DNA from: Lepagella muris
GTDB lineage: Bacteria; Bacteroidota; Bacteroidia; Bacteroidales; Muribaculaceae
NCBI RefSeq assembly: GCF_004793975.1
Contig: NZ_SRYB01000029.1
Location: 1 to 64,000, forward strand
Length of the DNA: 64,000 nt
Direction: 5' to 3'
The notes beneath the pieces were generated by a model, which saw only the letters and a program-made list of their open reading frames with translations, had not been told where the DNA came from and did no database searches. Below are positions 43,161 through 53,039 of the stretch, piece after piece. Both the position numbers and the translations under genes were made by a program. Within the stretch, counting starts at the first letter, position 1; every line of letters begins with the position of its first letter.

Positions 43161-43838
43161 ATGCGGATCGATATATTGACAGTGCTTCCGGAGATGTTTG
43201 AGTCTCCGTTAGGTTGCTCGATACTTAAGCGGGCTCAGGATAAGGGGTTGGCTGAGATTGTCGTGCACAATCTTCGTGATTATACCGATGATAAGCACCG
43301 TAAGGTGGATGATTATCCATTTGGAGGTGAAGCCGGTATGGTGATGAAGGTGCAGCCGGTGGAGGCTTGCATAAATGCTTTGAAAAGGGAGCGCGAATAT
43401 GACGAGGTGATATTCACATCGCCCGACGGGGAGACTTTCAATCAGAAGATGGCAAACGGTCTGTCGATGGCAGAGAATCTGATAGTGCTCTGTGGTCATT
43501 ACAAGGGTGTGGACTACAGGATACGTGAACATCTCGTGACGAAGGAGATCTCAATCGGCGATTATGTGTTGACCGGTGGTGAACTCCCTGCACTCGTTAT
43601 GACGGATGCCATAGTCCGTCTGATACCCGGTGCGATAGGTGATGAACAATCCGCACTCTCCGATTCGTTTCAGGATGATCTTCTTGCCCCGCCGATTTAT
43701 ACACGTCCGGCAGACTACAACGGTTGGAAAGTGCCTGATATTCTCCTGTCAGGACATGAGGCAAAGATAGCCGAATGGCGTCATGAGCAGAGTCTGGAAC
43801 GCACACGTCGTCTACGTCCCGACCTCCTTGATGAATAA
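43161..43838 (+). CDS. trmD: tRNA (guanine37-N1)-methyltransferase
   Basis: 225 aa. Methylates G37 next to the anticodon using S-adenosylmethionine. Family motifs: MRIDILTVLPEMFESPL, DYPFGGEAGMVMK, LCGHYKGVDYRIRE, SIGDYVLTGGELPALV (the knot that binds SAM) and a catalytic Asp in DDLLAPPIYTRP. Length is normal. Usually a ribosomal-operon gene elsewhere, here it heads a run with two glycosyltransferase genes. Confidence 0.97.
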   Translation: MRIDILTVLPEMFESPLGCSILKRAQDKGLAEIVVHNLRDYTDDKHRKVDDYPFGGEAGMVMKVQPVEACINALKREREYDEVIFTSPDGETFNQKMANGLSMAENLIVLCGHYKGVDYRIREHLVTKEISIGDYVLTGGELPALVMTDAIVRLIPGAIGDEQSALSDSFQDDLLAPPIYTRPADYNGWKVPDILLSGHEAKIAEWRHEQSLERTRRLRPDLLDE

Positions 43839-43866
43839 TCATTGCCATAACTCAATTCCCATATCC

Positions 43867-44916
43867 ATGATTAAAATCACGAGAAAAGTATATATATCGC
43901 GAAATTATAAGAAGTTGGATTGTGGCGGAAGTATTGCACGCACCGACATAGAGACAGTCATGGATAGATTGGGTTTTGTCAATATCGGTCTGCCGCAATC
44001 CGTCTGTCATAATGGGATATATCATGGCATAAAGAATTATGTCAGTTATAGAAAGGCTCTCCGGTCAATCCGTCCGGGAGATATGATTGTATTGCAATAT
44101 CCAATGAAGATCGGTTTTGATGAGATTTGCGGGGTGTCGCATAAGAAGGGGGCAAAGATAGTTTGTCTGATTCATGACCTGTCATCTTTCAGAGAGAAGA
44201 CATTGACACCGGAAGAGGAAATCTGTCGTCTTAACCAATGTGACGTGTTGCTGACCCATAATCACAGAATGAGGGAATGGCTCTCATCGCATGGTTGCCG
44301 GGTGAAGATGATTGATTATGAGATAATGGACTATATACATGGAGCATCCGGTAAGGCTCATGAAGTGGTTGATCGGAATTATTCACTTTTCTATGTAGGT
44401 GATCTTTCTCCTGCTACGTATGGATATATCTATGATCTCGCAAGGATTATGCCTCAAAGGGATATTTATCTGTATGGACACTCACCATCGGAAGATCTGC
44501 TTGCTGAATTGCCGAATCTGCATTTCGAAGGTTTTGCGAAAGATACGGATCTGATGAAGTCGCATAAAGGAGATTTCGGATTGTCGTGGTATGGCACTTC
44601 GCTTGACTTCGGGATCGGCAAGATAGGGGAGTATATGGAATATAACAACCCGCATAAGATCTCATTATATTTCCGTTGCAATTCCCCTGTTGTGGTCTGG
44701 AGTAAGGGTGGAAGAGCTAAATTTATAAAGGATAATCATCTTGGTATATGCGTGGATTCTTTGAGGAACCTTGAATCCCGGCTATCGATGATTACGGCGG
44801 ATGAATATAGGGAGATGGTTGGGAATGTAGAGAGGGTAAATGAAAGGCTGAAGAATGGCCGTTATCTTGAAGATGTACTTCAGCAGGCAGAGCAATACTT
44901 ATTGAAACAGACATGA
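43867..44916 (+). CDS. Galactofuranosyltransferase-like glycosyltransferase
   Basis: About 349 aa from ATG 43867 (MIKITRKVYISRNYKKLD); the open frame extends upstream into trmD but without a plausible start. The pattern SGSIARTDIE-type opening (CGGSIARTDIETVMDRLGF), VLQYPMKIGFD, KIVCLIHDLSSFR, VLLTHNHRMREWL and CRFNSPVVVWSKG-like end (YFRCNSPVVVWSKGGRAKF) matches enzymes annotated as beta-1,6-galactofuranosyltransferases in capsule and LOS clusters. The donor sugar is not proven by sequence. It overlaps the next glycosyltransferase gene by 4 nt, so the two act in one pathway. Confidence 0.75.
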   Translation: MIKITRKVYISRNYKKLDCGGSIARTDIETVMDRLGFVNIGLPQSVCHNGIYHGIKNYVSYRKALRSIRPGDMIVLQYPMKIGFDEICGVSHKKGAKIVCLIHDLSSFREKTLTPEEEICRLNQCDVLLTHNHRMREWLSSHGCRVKMIDYEIMDYIHGASGKAHEVVDRNYSLFYVGDLSPATYGYIYDLARIMPQRDIYLYGHSPSEDLLAELPNLHFEGFAKDTDLMKSHKGDFGLSWYGTSLDFGIGKIGEYMEYNNPHKISLYFRCNSPVVVWSKGGRAKFIKDNHLGICVDSLRNLESRLSMITADEYREMVGNVERVNERLKNGRYLEDVLQQAEQYLLKQT

Positions 44917-46013
44917 AAATAATCCATTTATCATCAAATAAGATTTGGGGAGGCGTTGAACGCTATATTCTTGATTTGGCTATTGCTCAAAGGAAATCTG
45001 GAGAAAATGTGGCTATTTTCACGAAAGGTCATCCTCTTACCGACTCTCCATTTATACAAAACGGATTTGAGGTGGGAAGATTGAGATTAAATGGTGTGTT
45101 GGATTTCATCAGTCCTGTGAAACTTGCAAATTATATAGGCAGACATTCGGAGGATGACGTGATAATACATGCGCATAATTTCAAGAATGCGATTACTGCG
45201 GTCAGAACCAAGAGCCTGTGCCGCAACAAGAACGTGAAAGTGGTTACTACACTCCATTTCCGTAAGAAAGCCCACACCTCGGCATTCTGGTCGTTTATTT
45301 ATGGCAGGATTGATAAGATAATATTTGTCTCGGAAATAATAAAGAAGATATTCCTTGAACCGACACCAAAGATAAAGATGTTGCAGACTGCCGTGGTCTA
45401 CAACAGTGTGATTGTTCCGAAAAAGGTAGATGCAGACATGCATGTACAGGATGGATGTTTGCCTAAAATTGTTTATACCGGTAGGGTTTGTGAGGATAAG
45501 GGGATTGAGGTGTTGATAAATAGCATTTCTTTGCTTAAGGATATACCGTTCATGTTGCATGTGGTAGGCACCGGTGATGCCGACTATATGTCATATCTTG
45601 GCGAGATGAGTGAAAGATATGGAGTGGCGGATAAGATTGTATGGGAAGGGCATAAGAGGGATGTCTACCCCTCGATTGCTGATGCCTACGTCGGGGTGGC
45701 TCCATCTATTTGCATAGAGGCTTTTGGTCTCACTATAATTGAATTTATGTCGCAGGGTGTACCGGTGGTTGCGTCTGACAATGGGGCACAGCCGGAAATA
45801 ATCACAAATGGAGAGGATGGAATGCTTGTGTCCCCCTCATCCCCGGAGCAGTTGGCTGCTGCCATACGGAAATTGCTGATGGATGAGAAGTTGAGAAGTA
45901 GGATGGGGAGAAATGCCAGGTTGACGTTTGAATCAAAATTCTCTTATCCTAAGTTCTTTGCGGAGATGCAGGCGATATATCAATCAGTAATAAGTCAGAA
46001 ATCTAAGTTGTGA
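44913..46013 (+). CDS. Family 4 glycosyltransferase
   Basis: 366 aa, GT-B fold. N-terminal SSNKIWGGVERYILDLA is the acceptor-side glycine-rich loop. The C-terminal half holds VYTGRVCEDKGIEVLI, VGVAPSICIEAFGLTIIEFMSQGVPVVAS with the E-x7-E motif, and a typical GT4 ending (AAAIRKLLMDEKLRSRMGRNAR). It transfers a sugar from a nucleotide donor, retaining configuration. It is translationally coupled to the galactofuranosyltransferase-like gene and converges on the GT2 gene from the other strand 48 nt away. Confidence 0.9.
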   Translation: MKIIHLSSNKIWGGVERYILDLAIAQRKSGENVAIFTKGHPLTDSPFIQNGFEVGRLRLNGVLDFISPVKLANYIGRHSEDDVIIHAHNFKNAITAVRTKSLCRNKNVKVVTTLHFRKKAHTSAFWSFIYGRIDKIIFVSEIIKKIFLEPTPKIKMLQTAVVYNSVIVPKKVDADMHVQDGCLPKIVYTGRVCEDKGIEVLINSISLLKDIPFMLHVVGTGDADYMSYLGEMSERYGVADKIVWEGHKRDVYPSIADAYVGVAPSICIEAFGLTIIEFMSQGVPVVASDNGAQPEIITNGEDGMLVSPSSPEQLAAAIRKLLMDEKLRSRMGRNARLTFESKFSYPKFFAEMQAIYQSVISQKSKL

Positions 46014-46061
46014 GTTAACTGAAGTTAAGACAACATCAATTTGATGACTTATAAGATGATT

Positions 46062-46964
46062 TTATCCAAAATTATTCCAAAGATCCAATCCTCTGAAGTT
46101 TTTGAATGATGTGATGAATCTTTTAAACTTACATCTTAGTTTCTCCCTCCTTATGACGGATTCAGAAGTTTCAGTCTCTTCACCCCAAGGCAAGTCGGCA
46201 TGTAGGAAATATTTATAGAATGCTCTTAATGTCACACCCCACTTCCTTAGAAATTGCAAGTATCCCCGGTTTTGTGTAATCCGGTTTACGGATACACTCA
46301 TGAAATGATAGCAAAGACTGTTGCCAATCCCTTTGAATGTCCTCACTCCTGCCAACCAAAGTTTTGCATTAAAATCAGGATCTGATGCCATCCCGGGATA
46401 GTATTCAATGCTGTAGCCGCCGACAAGATCCCATACCTTGCGGTGTACGATAGTCGGAGGAAGCATTGCTCCTTGCCAATCGATGGTTTTATATTTTGTA
46501 AACTCTTCCAACAGTCGTTTTTCATCAAAAGTGGTTACTGACGTTCCGTAATCACCAACTTGCACACTTAATTTTCTTGTATAATGAGGACGGGGTTGAA
46601 TCATGGTTGAGGTAAGATACCAGAAATCATTCGGCTGCTTGCGTATCTCTTCATCAATAGCAGTGTCCCAGCCGGGACACATATACATGTCGTCGTTTAT
46701 ATAGACCACATAATCGGTTGTCATTAACGAACGGAGGGAGTTCATAGCCCAGCACACTCCGATATTCTCCTTACTGTGGGTATGTTTATAGCCTTTTTCC
46801 GTTACCCACTCCAGAGTGCCGTCGGAGCCGTCGTTGACGTGGATTAGTATTTCGTGCTTGGCAGCGGAATTTTGCTCAATGCTTTTGATGCAAAGCTTAA
46901 GCATTTCAAGATTATTCCAGGTTGGAATGAATATAGAATATGGAGTCTGAACGGTTTCTTTCAT
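46062..46964 (-). CDS. Family 2 glycosyltransferase
   Basis: 300 aa, GT-A fold. IFIPTWNNLEMLKLCIKSI opens the nucleotide-binding domain. HVNDGSDGTLEWV and the metal-binding VYINDDMYMCPGWD follow, and DWQGAMLPPTIVHRKVWD and ASDPDFNAKLWLAG contain the likely catalytic acid. It is the last gene of the long leftward LOS/surface-glycan operon, 29 nt after the GT4 gene. The acceptor is unknown. Confidence 0.88.
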   Translation of the reverse strand: MKETVQTPYSIFIPTWNNLEMLKLCIKSIEQNSAAKHEILIHVNDGSDGTLEWVTEKGYKHTHSKENIGVCWAMNSLRSLMTTDYVVYINDDMYMCPGWDTAIDEEIRKQPNDFWYLTSTMIQPRPHYTRKLSVQVGDYGTSVTTFDEKRLLEEFTKYKTIDWQGAMLPPTIVHRKVWDLVGGYSIEYYPGMASDPDFNAKLWLAGVRTFKGIGNSLCYHFMSVSVNRITQNRGYLQFLRKWGVTLRAFYKYFLHADLPWGEETETSESVIRREKLRCKFKRFITSFKNFRGLDLWNNFG

Positions 46965-46993
46965 AATGATGGGTTAAGGGTATATATGTGTGT

Positions 46994-48175
46994 TTAGCTG
47001 CCGAGGGTACGGGCGTAAGAGTCGAGCAGCCCTTTCGTGAAATTTTCAGCAGAGAAACGTTTGATATATTTCTGTCCGTTTGCCACGAGAGAATCGCGCA
47101 GCGATGTGTCGGATATTATCGCACGGGCTGCATCTATAAATTCATCGGTGGATTGTGGTGTGACGTAGAGCGCACCCGGACCGCCTGCCTCTTCAAGACA
47201 TGAACCGGTAGCTGCCACAACGGGAGTGCCTGATGCAATAGATTCAATCACAGGGATGCCAAACCCTTCATAATGCGATGGATAGGAGGAGAGTATTGCA
47301 CCGGAATAGAATGCCGGAAAATCCTTGAAATCAGCTCCATGTATCAGTTTTAGTCTATCGGATACACCAAGACGAGTTGCCTCCTTCTGAATCTCCTTGA
47401 CGTAATCGGTAGGACGCCCAACAAGCACGAGTGATATGTCGGATGGGAGGGAGGGGAGTGCCTTGACTGCGAGCAACTGGTTCTTACGTCGTTCGATGGT
47501 GCCGACCCCGACGATGTAACGTTCCGGAAGGGCATAACGCTTACGCACATCGTCAAGTCTCTCTTTAGTGACAGGCATATAGAAGGAGTTGTCGCACCCC
47601 TGATACACTATGTCGATTTTCTCTTCCGGTATATTGAAATAATGGATAAGGTCACGTTTTGTGCATTCACTGATAGCCATTACTCGGGTGGCAAGATTTG
47701 CCGAACGATGGAAATGTCGTTTGTAAATCTCCACATCGGGACGATGGTAAAACTCAGGATGAGGTATGAATATCACGTCATGGATAGTGACGAGACTTGG
47801 GATGCCGGTCTTGTCAATGCCTACGGGAAGTTGGTTGGAGAGTCCGTGAAACAGGTCAGGATTGAAGCGTTTGATCTGCGATGTCATGCCGCGCGACCTC
47901 CAAAGGCTGCCAAACATTCGTCCGAATATGGTGTCGGGAGTCTCTATCGATACGTTTGGTCGTTGGAGAATCGGTTGTAACAATCGGTTTTCCTTCACTT
48001 TCGGTGTGAAGAGACGCATCTCAGCTGTCGGAAAACGGTTGGCTATAAGTTCCAGCACCAGACGGGAATAGTTGCCCAATCCGGAATAGTTGAGCACAGC
48101 GCGTTTAGCGTCGAAGCCGATAGAGTTGATATTCAGAGTCGGTAATTCGGAAAGTGTATGGTTGGCATTATCCAT
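46994..48175 (-). CDS. Family 4 glycosyltransferase (mannosyltransferase-like)
   Basis: 393 aa. Typical mannosyltransferase-B-like GT4 features: FDAKRAVLNYSGLGNYSR, FHGLSNQLPVG, TIHDVIFIPHPEFYH, AISECTKRDLI, then YIVGVGTIERRKNQLLAVKAL and SSYPSHYEGFGIPVIESIASGTPVVAATGSCLEE with the E-x7-E motif. It starts 3 nt before the end of the LtaS-type gene in transcription order, so the two are tightly coupled. Probably adds a sugar to LOS or a similar surface glycan. Confidence 0.9.
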   Translation of the reverse strand: MDNANHTLSELPTLNINSIGFDAKRAVLNYSGLGNYSRLVLELIANRFPTAEMRLFTPKVKENRLLQPILQRPNVSIETPDTIFGRMFGSLWRSRGMTSQIKRFNPDLFHGLSNQLPVGIDKTGIPSLVTIHDVIFIPHPEFYHRPDVEIYKRHFHRSANLATRVMAISECTKRDLIHYFNIPEEKIDIVYQGCDNSFYMPVTKERLDDVRKRYALPERYIVGVGTIERRKNQLLAVKALPSLPSDISLVLVGRPTDYVKEIQKEATRLGVSDRLKLIHGADFKDFPAFYSGAILSSYPSHYEGFGIPVIESIASGTPVVAATGSCLEEAGGPGALYVTPQSTDEFIDAARAIISDTSLRDSLVANGQKYIKRFSAENFTKGLLDSYARTLGS

Positions 48176-48178
48176 GAT

Positions 48179-50155
48179 TTACTTTTTTACGGTGACGTTA
48201 TCGGTGTTCATTCGGGAGAGGTAGGATTGTACGAAGGCTTTCAGATGGGTCTCCATATCCTTCTCTTCCGGTAGACCTTTGCCGTAGAGGTTGAGCTTAC
48301 TGTCGGGGTCGGTCTTGTAGTTGTACATCCCTTTCACCTTATCTCCGTCGAGAATCATAAGGTAATCCCCTTTGATATACGTCGGGAGGTCGTTCCAGTT
48401 GACAGCCCATGTATCCTCAGGGGCGGTGTGCAGTACATCCTTGCCGAAAGCGATATATGGACGGTCATAACCTATATGATTGAGCAATGTGGGCATTATG
48501 TCGATCTGCTGCATGATACCGGGTTGACGTCCGCGTGGCAGATCTCCGGAGGGGTCATAGATAAGGATCGGAATACGGAAATTACCCATCTCATTCTTAT
48601 ACTCGACATGAGTGCGCTTGCTGCTCGTATGGTCGGCACAGATTACGAATATTGTATTACCGAACCACGCCTGTTTGCGTGCCGTCTCGAAGAAACGGTG
48701 GAGGGCATAGTCGGAATATTTGATAGCCTTGTGAAGCTCAAACTCACCCTCGTCAGTGAAGACATCCTTATATTTCTCCGGCACCTTGAAGGGATGGTGG
48801 GATGAGAGTGTGAAGACCGACCCGATGAACGGTTGCTTCATCTCCCCAAGCTTGGCGCAGAAATATTGCAGGAACGGTTCGTCCCATATACCCCATGTGC
48901 CGTCAAACTCCTCCTTACCACCGAAACGGCTATCCTCATAGAACTGCTCCTGACCGAAATAGCTGTCAAATCCTGCTTGTTTGGTGAAGGATTCTATACC
49001 CAGTGAGCCATCGGGGGCACCATGGAAGAAGGCAGAAGAGTAGCCTATATTCTTCAATTCAGAGGCAAGGGAGTTGATTGAGTTGACGGAATGTGTCGAC
49101 ACCACGAATGGCGACTCCGCGCGTGGTATTGAGGCAAGCACTGCCGGAGGTGCGTCGATGCTGTAGAATGTGTTGGCGATAGTTTCGTCAAACCACATGC
49201 AGCTGTCGACCATGGCATCAAGATAGGGTGTGTAGCCTTTGTAGGTGCCGCTGTCAAGTCCTCGGTTGTAGTAGCCCATAAACTCTTTCGCAAAGCTCTC
49301 CATAATCAGTATGACCACATTCTTCTTTTTCGGTGTGCCAACGGAGTCGGGAGTGCTGGCAGGAGTGTGTAGCGGTGTATATATGGCAGCTAATTCCTCA
49401 TCCGATTGGAAATATTCGGGAGTGGGGAGTGAACGGCGGCTCATGGTGCGCAGTATGGTGAAGGGGGTGTTGAGCACTATCCCGGCTTCTGTTGGTGAGG
49501 TGGTGTAGCGGAACGCATCGTTCACGGAGATGGGACGTGTGGCTTTTGCGAATATGCTTGATCCTCTCATGCCGGAGACGTACAGCATCCCTATGATGAC
49601 CACCGACAGACCGTTGGCGATGTAGTATGCCGGCGAACGGTGGTAGGGATGAACCGGACGCATGTATAATCGGGCGAGAAGATAGAATATCGCGACGGCA
49701 AGTATTATGAAATACCAGTGCGACACCATTTCCATGCCCCCGATCTTCATCAGATTCCCTTCCCCTTGAAATTCAGAGAAGAAGGCAGCTGTGGTGCGTT
49801 GCAGGCGGAAGGAGAAGAAGGTGGCGTCAGCAAGGTTGATGATGGCACACAATCCGTTGACTATAACAAAGAGCCATTTAACGATTGCGAGATAGACGGG
49901 TTTCAGCTTCGGGAGGAATGCCGCCGTGAGGAACAGCAGCATGAAGGGTATGTTGGTATAGCATATTGCCGAGGTGCTGAAATGGAGTCCACCTATGAAG
50001 AAGTCAAGGCAGGATGCCGGTGTCAGTGAGGAGGAGAATGTGCTGAGGTTTTCAAGCACGAAGGCTATCTGGCAGATGATATACGTCAGATAGACCCACA
50101 GCAGATTTATGAGTAGCCGGAGAGGGATGAACGTGATTTTAGGTTTCATTGTCAT
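48179..50155 (-). CDS. LtaS/EptA-type membrane sulfatase-fold transferase, paralogue 1
   Basis: About 658 aa from ATG 50155, one base past the stop of the upstream gene; a longer frame start inside that gene is improbable. Five hydrophobic spans come first (residues about 8-190). A sulfatase-fold catalytic domain follows: metal/nucleophile region KKNVVILIMESFAKEF and ANTFYSIDAPPAVLASIP (Thr or Ser nucleophile), IGSVFTLSSHHPFKVP, and the metal-binding VICADHTSSKRTHVEYKNE. Family members move phosphoglycerol or phosphoethanolamine from phospholipid to a glycan outside the inner membrane. Since Gram-negative bacteria lack teichoic acid, LOS or lipid A decoration is the likely role. Confidence 0.85.
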   Translation of the reverse strand: MTMKPKITFIPLRLLINLLWVYLTYIICQIAFVLENLSTFSSSLTPASCLDFFIGGLHFSTSAICYTNIPFMLLFLTAAFLPKLKPVYLAIVKWLFVIVNGLCAIINLADATFFSFRLQRTTAAFFSEFQGEGNLMKIGGMEMVSHWYFIILAVAIFYLLARLYMRPVHPYHRSPAYYIANGLSVVIIGMLYVSGMRGSSIFAKATRPISVNDAFRYTTSPTEAGIVLNTPFTILRTMSRRSLPTPEYFQSDEELAAIYTPLHTPASTPDSVGTPKKKNVVILIMESFAKEFMGYYNRGLDSGTYKGYTPYLDAMVDSCMWFDETIANTFYSIDAPPAVLASIPRAESPFVVSTHSVNSINSLASELKNIGYSSAFFHGAPDGSLGIESFTKQAGFDSYFGQEQFYEDSRFGGKEEFDGTWGIWDEPFLQYFCAKLGEMKQPFIGSVFTLSSHHPFKVPEKYKDVFTDEGEFELHKAIKYSDYALHRFFETARKQAWFGNTIFVICADHTSSKRTHVEYKNEMGNFRIPILIYDPSGDLPRGRQPGIMQQIDIMPTLLNHIGYDRPYIAFGKDVLHTAPEDTWAVNWNDLPTYIKGDYLMILDGDKVKGMYNYKTDPDSKLNLYGKGLPEEKDMETHLKAFVQSYLSRMNTDNVTVKK

Positions 50156-50156
50156 G

Positions 50157-52001
50157 TCAGAGCTTGTCGAGATACCTGAAAAGAGTCTGGAGAATAGCCT
50201 TGCCGCGTCTTTCGCGATTGGCGTCGGCTGACCCGTATAGGGCCATTCCGGAGTCGTTGTCGAAGTCGGTGAATCCGGATGAGTCGGTAAATAGGAATCC
50301 GTTGGGATACGTATGGAACGAGGAGGGCACGGTGTAGGTGTCGGCGAGTATGTCGCGACTGAAAGGGTAGTGGGAATGTGGAAGTCCCAACTGACCGAGC
50401 AGTGTGGCGGCAAGGTCGGTCTGCGACATTATCGTGTCGATTTTCATCGGTTCTTTCACCGCTCCGCCGGTCCAGAGCATCGGTATGTGGGAGAAACTGT
50501 CGCGTATGGACGACACCTCTCCGAGATTCAGACCATGGTCTGCCACCACTACAATAAGCAGGTTCTTCCATGCCGGGGTCTGTTTCAGTCGGTCTATGAG
50601 CGACCCTACAGCGGAATCGGTATATGCCATTGAATTTTCGGCGGGATCAGGTAGACGGTTGTAGGGCACGGTGAAAGGCTCGTGCGAACTTAATGTCTGT
50701 AGCGACAGGAGCCAAGGATTCCTCTTCTCCGACAGACGCATCACCTCGTCATATACCCAGTCTGCCACAGGAGCATCATGTATGCCCCATTTATCCTCAT
50801 CAAGATTCTTAGGCAGATCTTTCTGAGCCACTATACGGGTGTGTCCGGAAGAGAGGTAAAAGTCTGATTTGTGCATGATGGTGAGGTCGCCTCCATGTAC
50901 AGCCACCGTGTCATACCCCTTGTCGCGCAAGTCGGCGGGTAAAGCCGGGAGATTTGCAAGTTTACGGGTATAACGGATTATGCTTGTAGTGGGTTGAGCC
51001 GGGAGTCCACAGAAGATAGCCGGCAGGGCGCGGTCGGTGCGGAAGGAGCTTGCGCGGCAGTTGGTGAAAAGGATTCCATCCTCCGCCAGTCGGTTGAACT
51101 CCGGGGTGACGTCTGCCTTACCCCCGATAGCCCCGCAGAATTTACCTCCGAAGCTCTCCCATACTATTGTCAGTATGTTGGGACGGTCGGTGTTCAGCAG
51201 CTTTGTCTGCGGAGAGCCGTCGGTAGGGAAGAGTGGGGTGAAGAGGTCGGAACATTCCTTGTCGTCGAATGCCACGAAGCGTCCCTTAAACTCGTTGCGG
51301 GTACCGAGAGAGTATATCATATTGTAGATGGGGTTCAGTGCCCAATGGTTGAAGAAGGGTATGGGGCTGAAATAGACCACGCTTGGATTGTTGGGGCGAA
51401 TCTTCAATCCCCGTATGATGAGGAAGCCGCATCCAAGCAGAAGGATACATAATATCGGTGCTGCGGCAAGTTGCCAGGTCGGTAGAGGAGCGAGGAGTGT
51501 GTGGCGTTGGGCTTCAGAGATGATAAGAATCCAGCCGCATGCGAATATCGCAGCTACGATGCACGCCGACAGAATGGCTATCGCAAGATATGAATATGAC
51601 ACGCTGGCGAATGCCCCTTTCGGATGACGCAGATAAGAGAATACGGATGCGTCGATTTTCGATTGCCAGAAGGCATAGAGTCCGGTATCGCCGATGCAGA
51701 TCAGTCCTACGGCTATGCCGATAATTATGGAGTAGGGAGTGAGCACCCAACGGAGATCAAATGAGGGGTATAGGGTATGGACAAGTCCTGTCAATATGGG
51801 TATGGCGGTAAGATAGGATGCTATTATGAAATCGCTGACCGCCCCTTTCAGATACACGCGGGAGATAGCTTGCGGAGTGATTGTCGCAGTGCATGACTTT
51901 TTATTTAGAAATCCGAACACCGGTTTCTGTATGAGCCAGAAAAAAAGCACACACCAACTCCACATCGCCAGTATGAGGATGAGATAATTCAGGATGTTCA
52001 T
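50157..52001 (-). CDS. LtaS/EptA-type membrane sulfatase-fold transferase, paralogue 2
   Basis: 614 aa. Five hydrophobic spans (residues about 4-215) are followed by the catalytic domain: NILTIVWESFGGKFCG (first metal ligand), SSFRTDRALPAIFCGLPAQ with a Thr or Ser nucleophile, LSLQTLSSHEPFTVP and VVVADHGLNLGEVSSIRDSFSHIPMLW. It shares the architecture of the next gene but only modest sequence, so the two probably modify different positions or use different head groups. It overlaps the GT9 gene by 4 nt. Confidence 0.85.
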   Translation of the reverse strand: MNILNYLILILAMWSWCVLFFWLIQKPVFGFLNKKSCTATITPQAISRVYLKGAVSDFIIASYLTAIPILTGLVHTLYPSFDLRWVLTPYSIIIGIAVGLICIGDTGLYAFWQSKIDASVFSYLRHPKGAFASVSYSYLAIAILSACIVAAIFACGWILIISEAQRHTLLAPLPTWQLAAAPILCILLLGCGFLIIRGLKIRPNNPSVVYFSPIPFFNHWALNPIYNMIYSLGTRNEFKGRFVAFDDKECSDLFTPLFPTDGSPQTKLLNTDRPNILTIVWESFGGKFCGAIGGKADVTPEFNRLAEDGILFTNCRASSFRTDRALPAIFCGLPAQPTTSIIRYTRKLANLPALPADLRDKGYDTVAVHGGDLTIMHKSDFYLSSGHTRIVAQKDLPKNLDEDKWGIHDAPVADWVYDEVMRLSEKRNPWLLSLQTLSSHEPFTVPYNRLPDPAENSMAYTDSAVGSLIDRLKQTPAWKNLLIVVVADHGLNLGEVSSIRDSFSHIPMLWTGGAVKEPMKIDTIMSQTDLAATLLGQLGLPHSHYPFSRDILADTYTVPSSFHTYPNGFLFTDSSGFTDFDNDSGMALYGSADANRERRGKAILQTLFRYLDKL

Positions 52002-53026
52002 TGCTTGATTAATGATAATATTTTATTTGCCACTGTTTCGGGGAGCAGATTGTTCATGCAAGCGAGAGTGGCGAGCGGACATTCCGGTTTGCCGGCTATT
52101 GAGCATGGTTGGCAATCGAGGCGCAGACAGAGCGCATTGTCTGGATCCTGTCGGTAGGGCATGAATCCACATTCCGGCGTTGTGCTACCCCAGATGCTCA
52201 CCACCGGTGTGGCGCATAGCGACGCCATGTGCTGATTGGCGGAGTCCATGCTTACCATCACGTCCATCTTTCCCATAAGGGGAAGCTCCTCCTCTATCGG
52301 GAAGCGTCCGGCGAGCGACGTGCATCCGGGTGTGGAGTCGGCAAGACGCTGCAATTCCTCAGCCTCTTTACCCCGTCCGCCGAAAAGATAGACGTGGATG
52401 CCGTTGGCGGTCAGCATTTCCGCCACACGCTTCACAAGATGCAGAGGATAAGTCTTGTTGGCATATCTTGCGAAGGGAGCGATGCCTACGGCGGGATGTT
52501 CCGGCTCAATGGTCGTGGTGGGCAGTCCGTCGGAGAAGAGGGTGGTGAAGGTGACGTCAACAGGGAATCCCAATTTCGCGAACACGTCGGCATAACGTGA
52601 GAAGAATGATGGCTGCGGAGCCTTCTGCGAGATTGCCGCCTTGCGTTCGCCGCGCATCTTATCGACCATGACCACCTTCAAACCCTTCAATTGGAACCAT
52701 CTGTCGATTATCCAACTGCGGAACACGTTGTGAAGGTCGGCGACATAGTCCGGTCTTAGCGACGACAGATAGCGTAGCAGGCGTAGTGTGCCCTTCACTC
52801 CGTGGTAATCCTTCTTCAGATCGACAGGGCGCAGCGTGAGATTCGCCGGAGGATTGAGAAATAGCCGGGCGAAGAATGGGGTGGTCACGAAATCAATCTC
52901 CACGTCCGGATATTGCCGGGCGAGGGAATATACCACCGGGAGAGTCATCGCCACATCCCCCAATGCCGAGAAGCGCACCACAAGGATGCGCTTCTTCGCA
53001 TGGTCTGTATGTCTGTTTTTGTTCAT
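51998..53026 (-). CDS. Family 9 glycosyltransferase (heptosyltransferase-like)
   Basis: About 342 aa from ATG 53026, 14 nt past the kdsB stop; the in-frame start 17 codons earlier lies inside kdsB. GT9 features: RILVVRFSALGDVAMTLPVVYSL, the ADP-heptose/lipopolysaccharide region DYVADLHNVFRSWI, GIAPFARYANKTYPL, and VSMDSANQHMASLCATPVVSIWGSTTPECGF with the donor-binding Asp. The C-terminal run of Cys (CLRLDCQPCSIAGKPECPLATLACMN) is typical. It builds the inner core next to Kdo. It is coupled to both neighbours. Confidence 0.9.
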   Translation of the reverse strand: MNKNRHTDHAKKRILVVRFSALGDVAMTLPVVYSLARQYPDVEIDFVTTPFFARLFLNPPANLTLRPVDLKKDYHGVKGTLRLLRYLSSLRPDYVADLHNVFRSWIIDRWFQLKGLKVVMVDKMRGERKAAISQKAPQPSFFSRYADVFAKLGFPVDVTFTTLFSDGLPTTTIEPEHPAVGIAPFARYANKTYPLHLVKRVAEMLTANGIHVYLFGGRGKEAEELQRLADSTPGCTSLAGRFPIEEELPLMGKMDVMVSMDSANQHMASLCATPVVSIWGSTTPECGFMPYRQDPDNALCLRLDCQPCSIAGKPECPLATLACMNNLLPETVANKILSLIKQ

Positions 53027-53039
53027 CCCGGTGAGGGTA

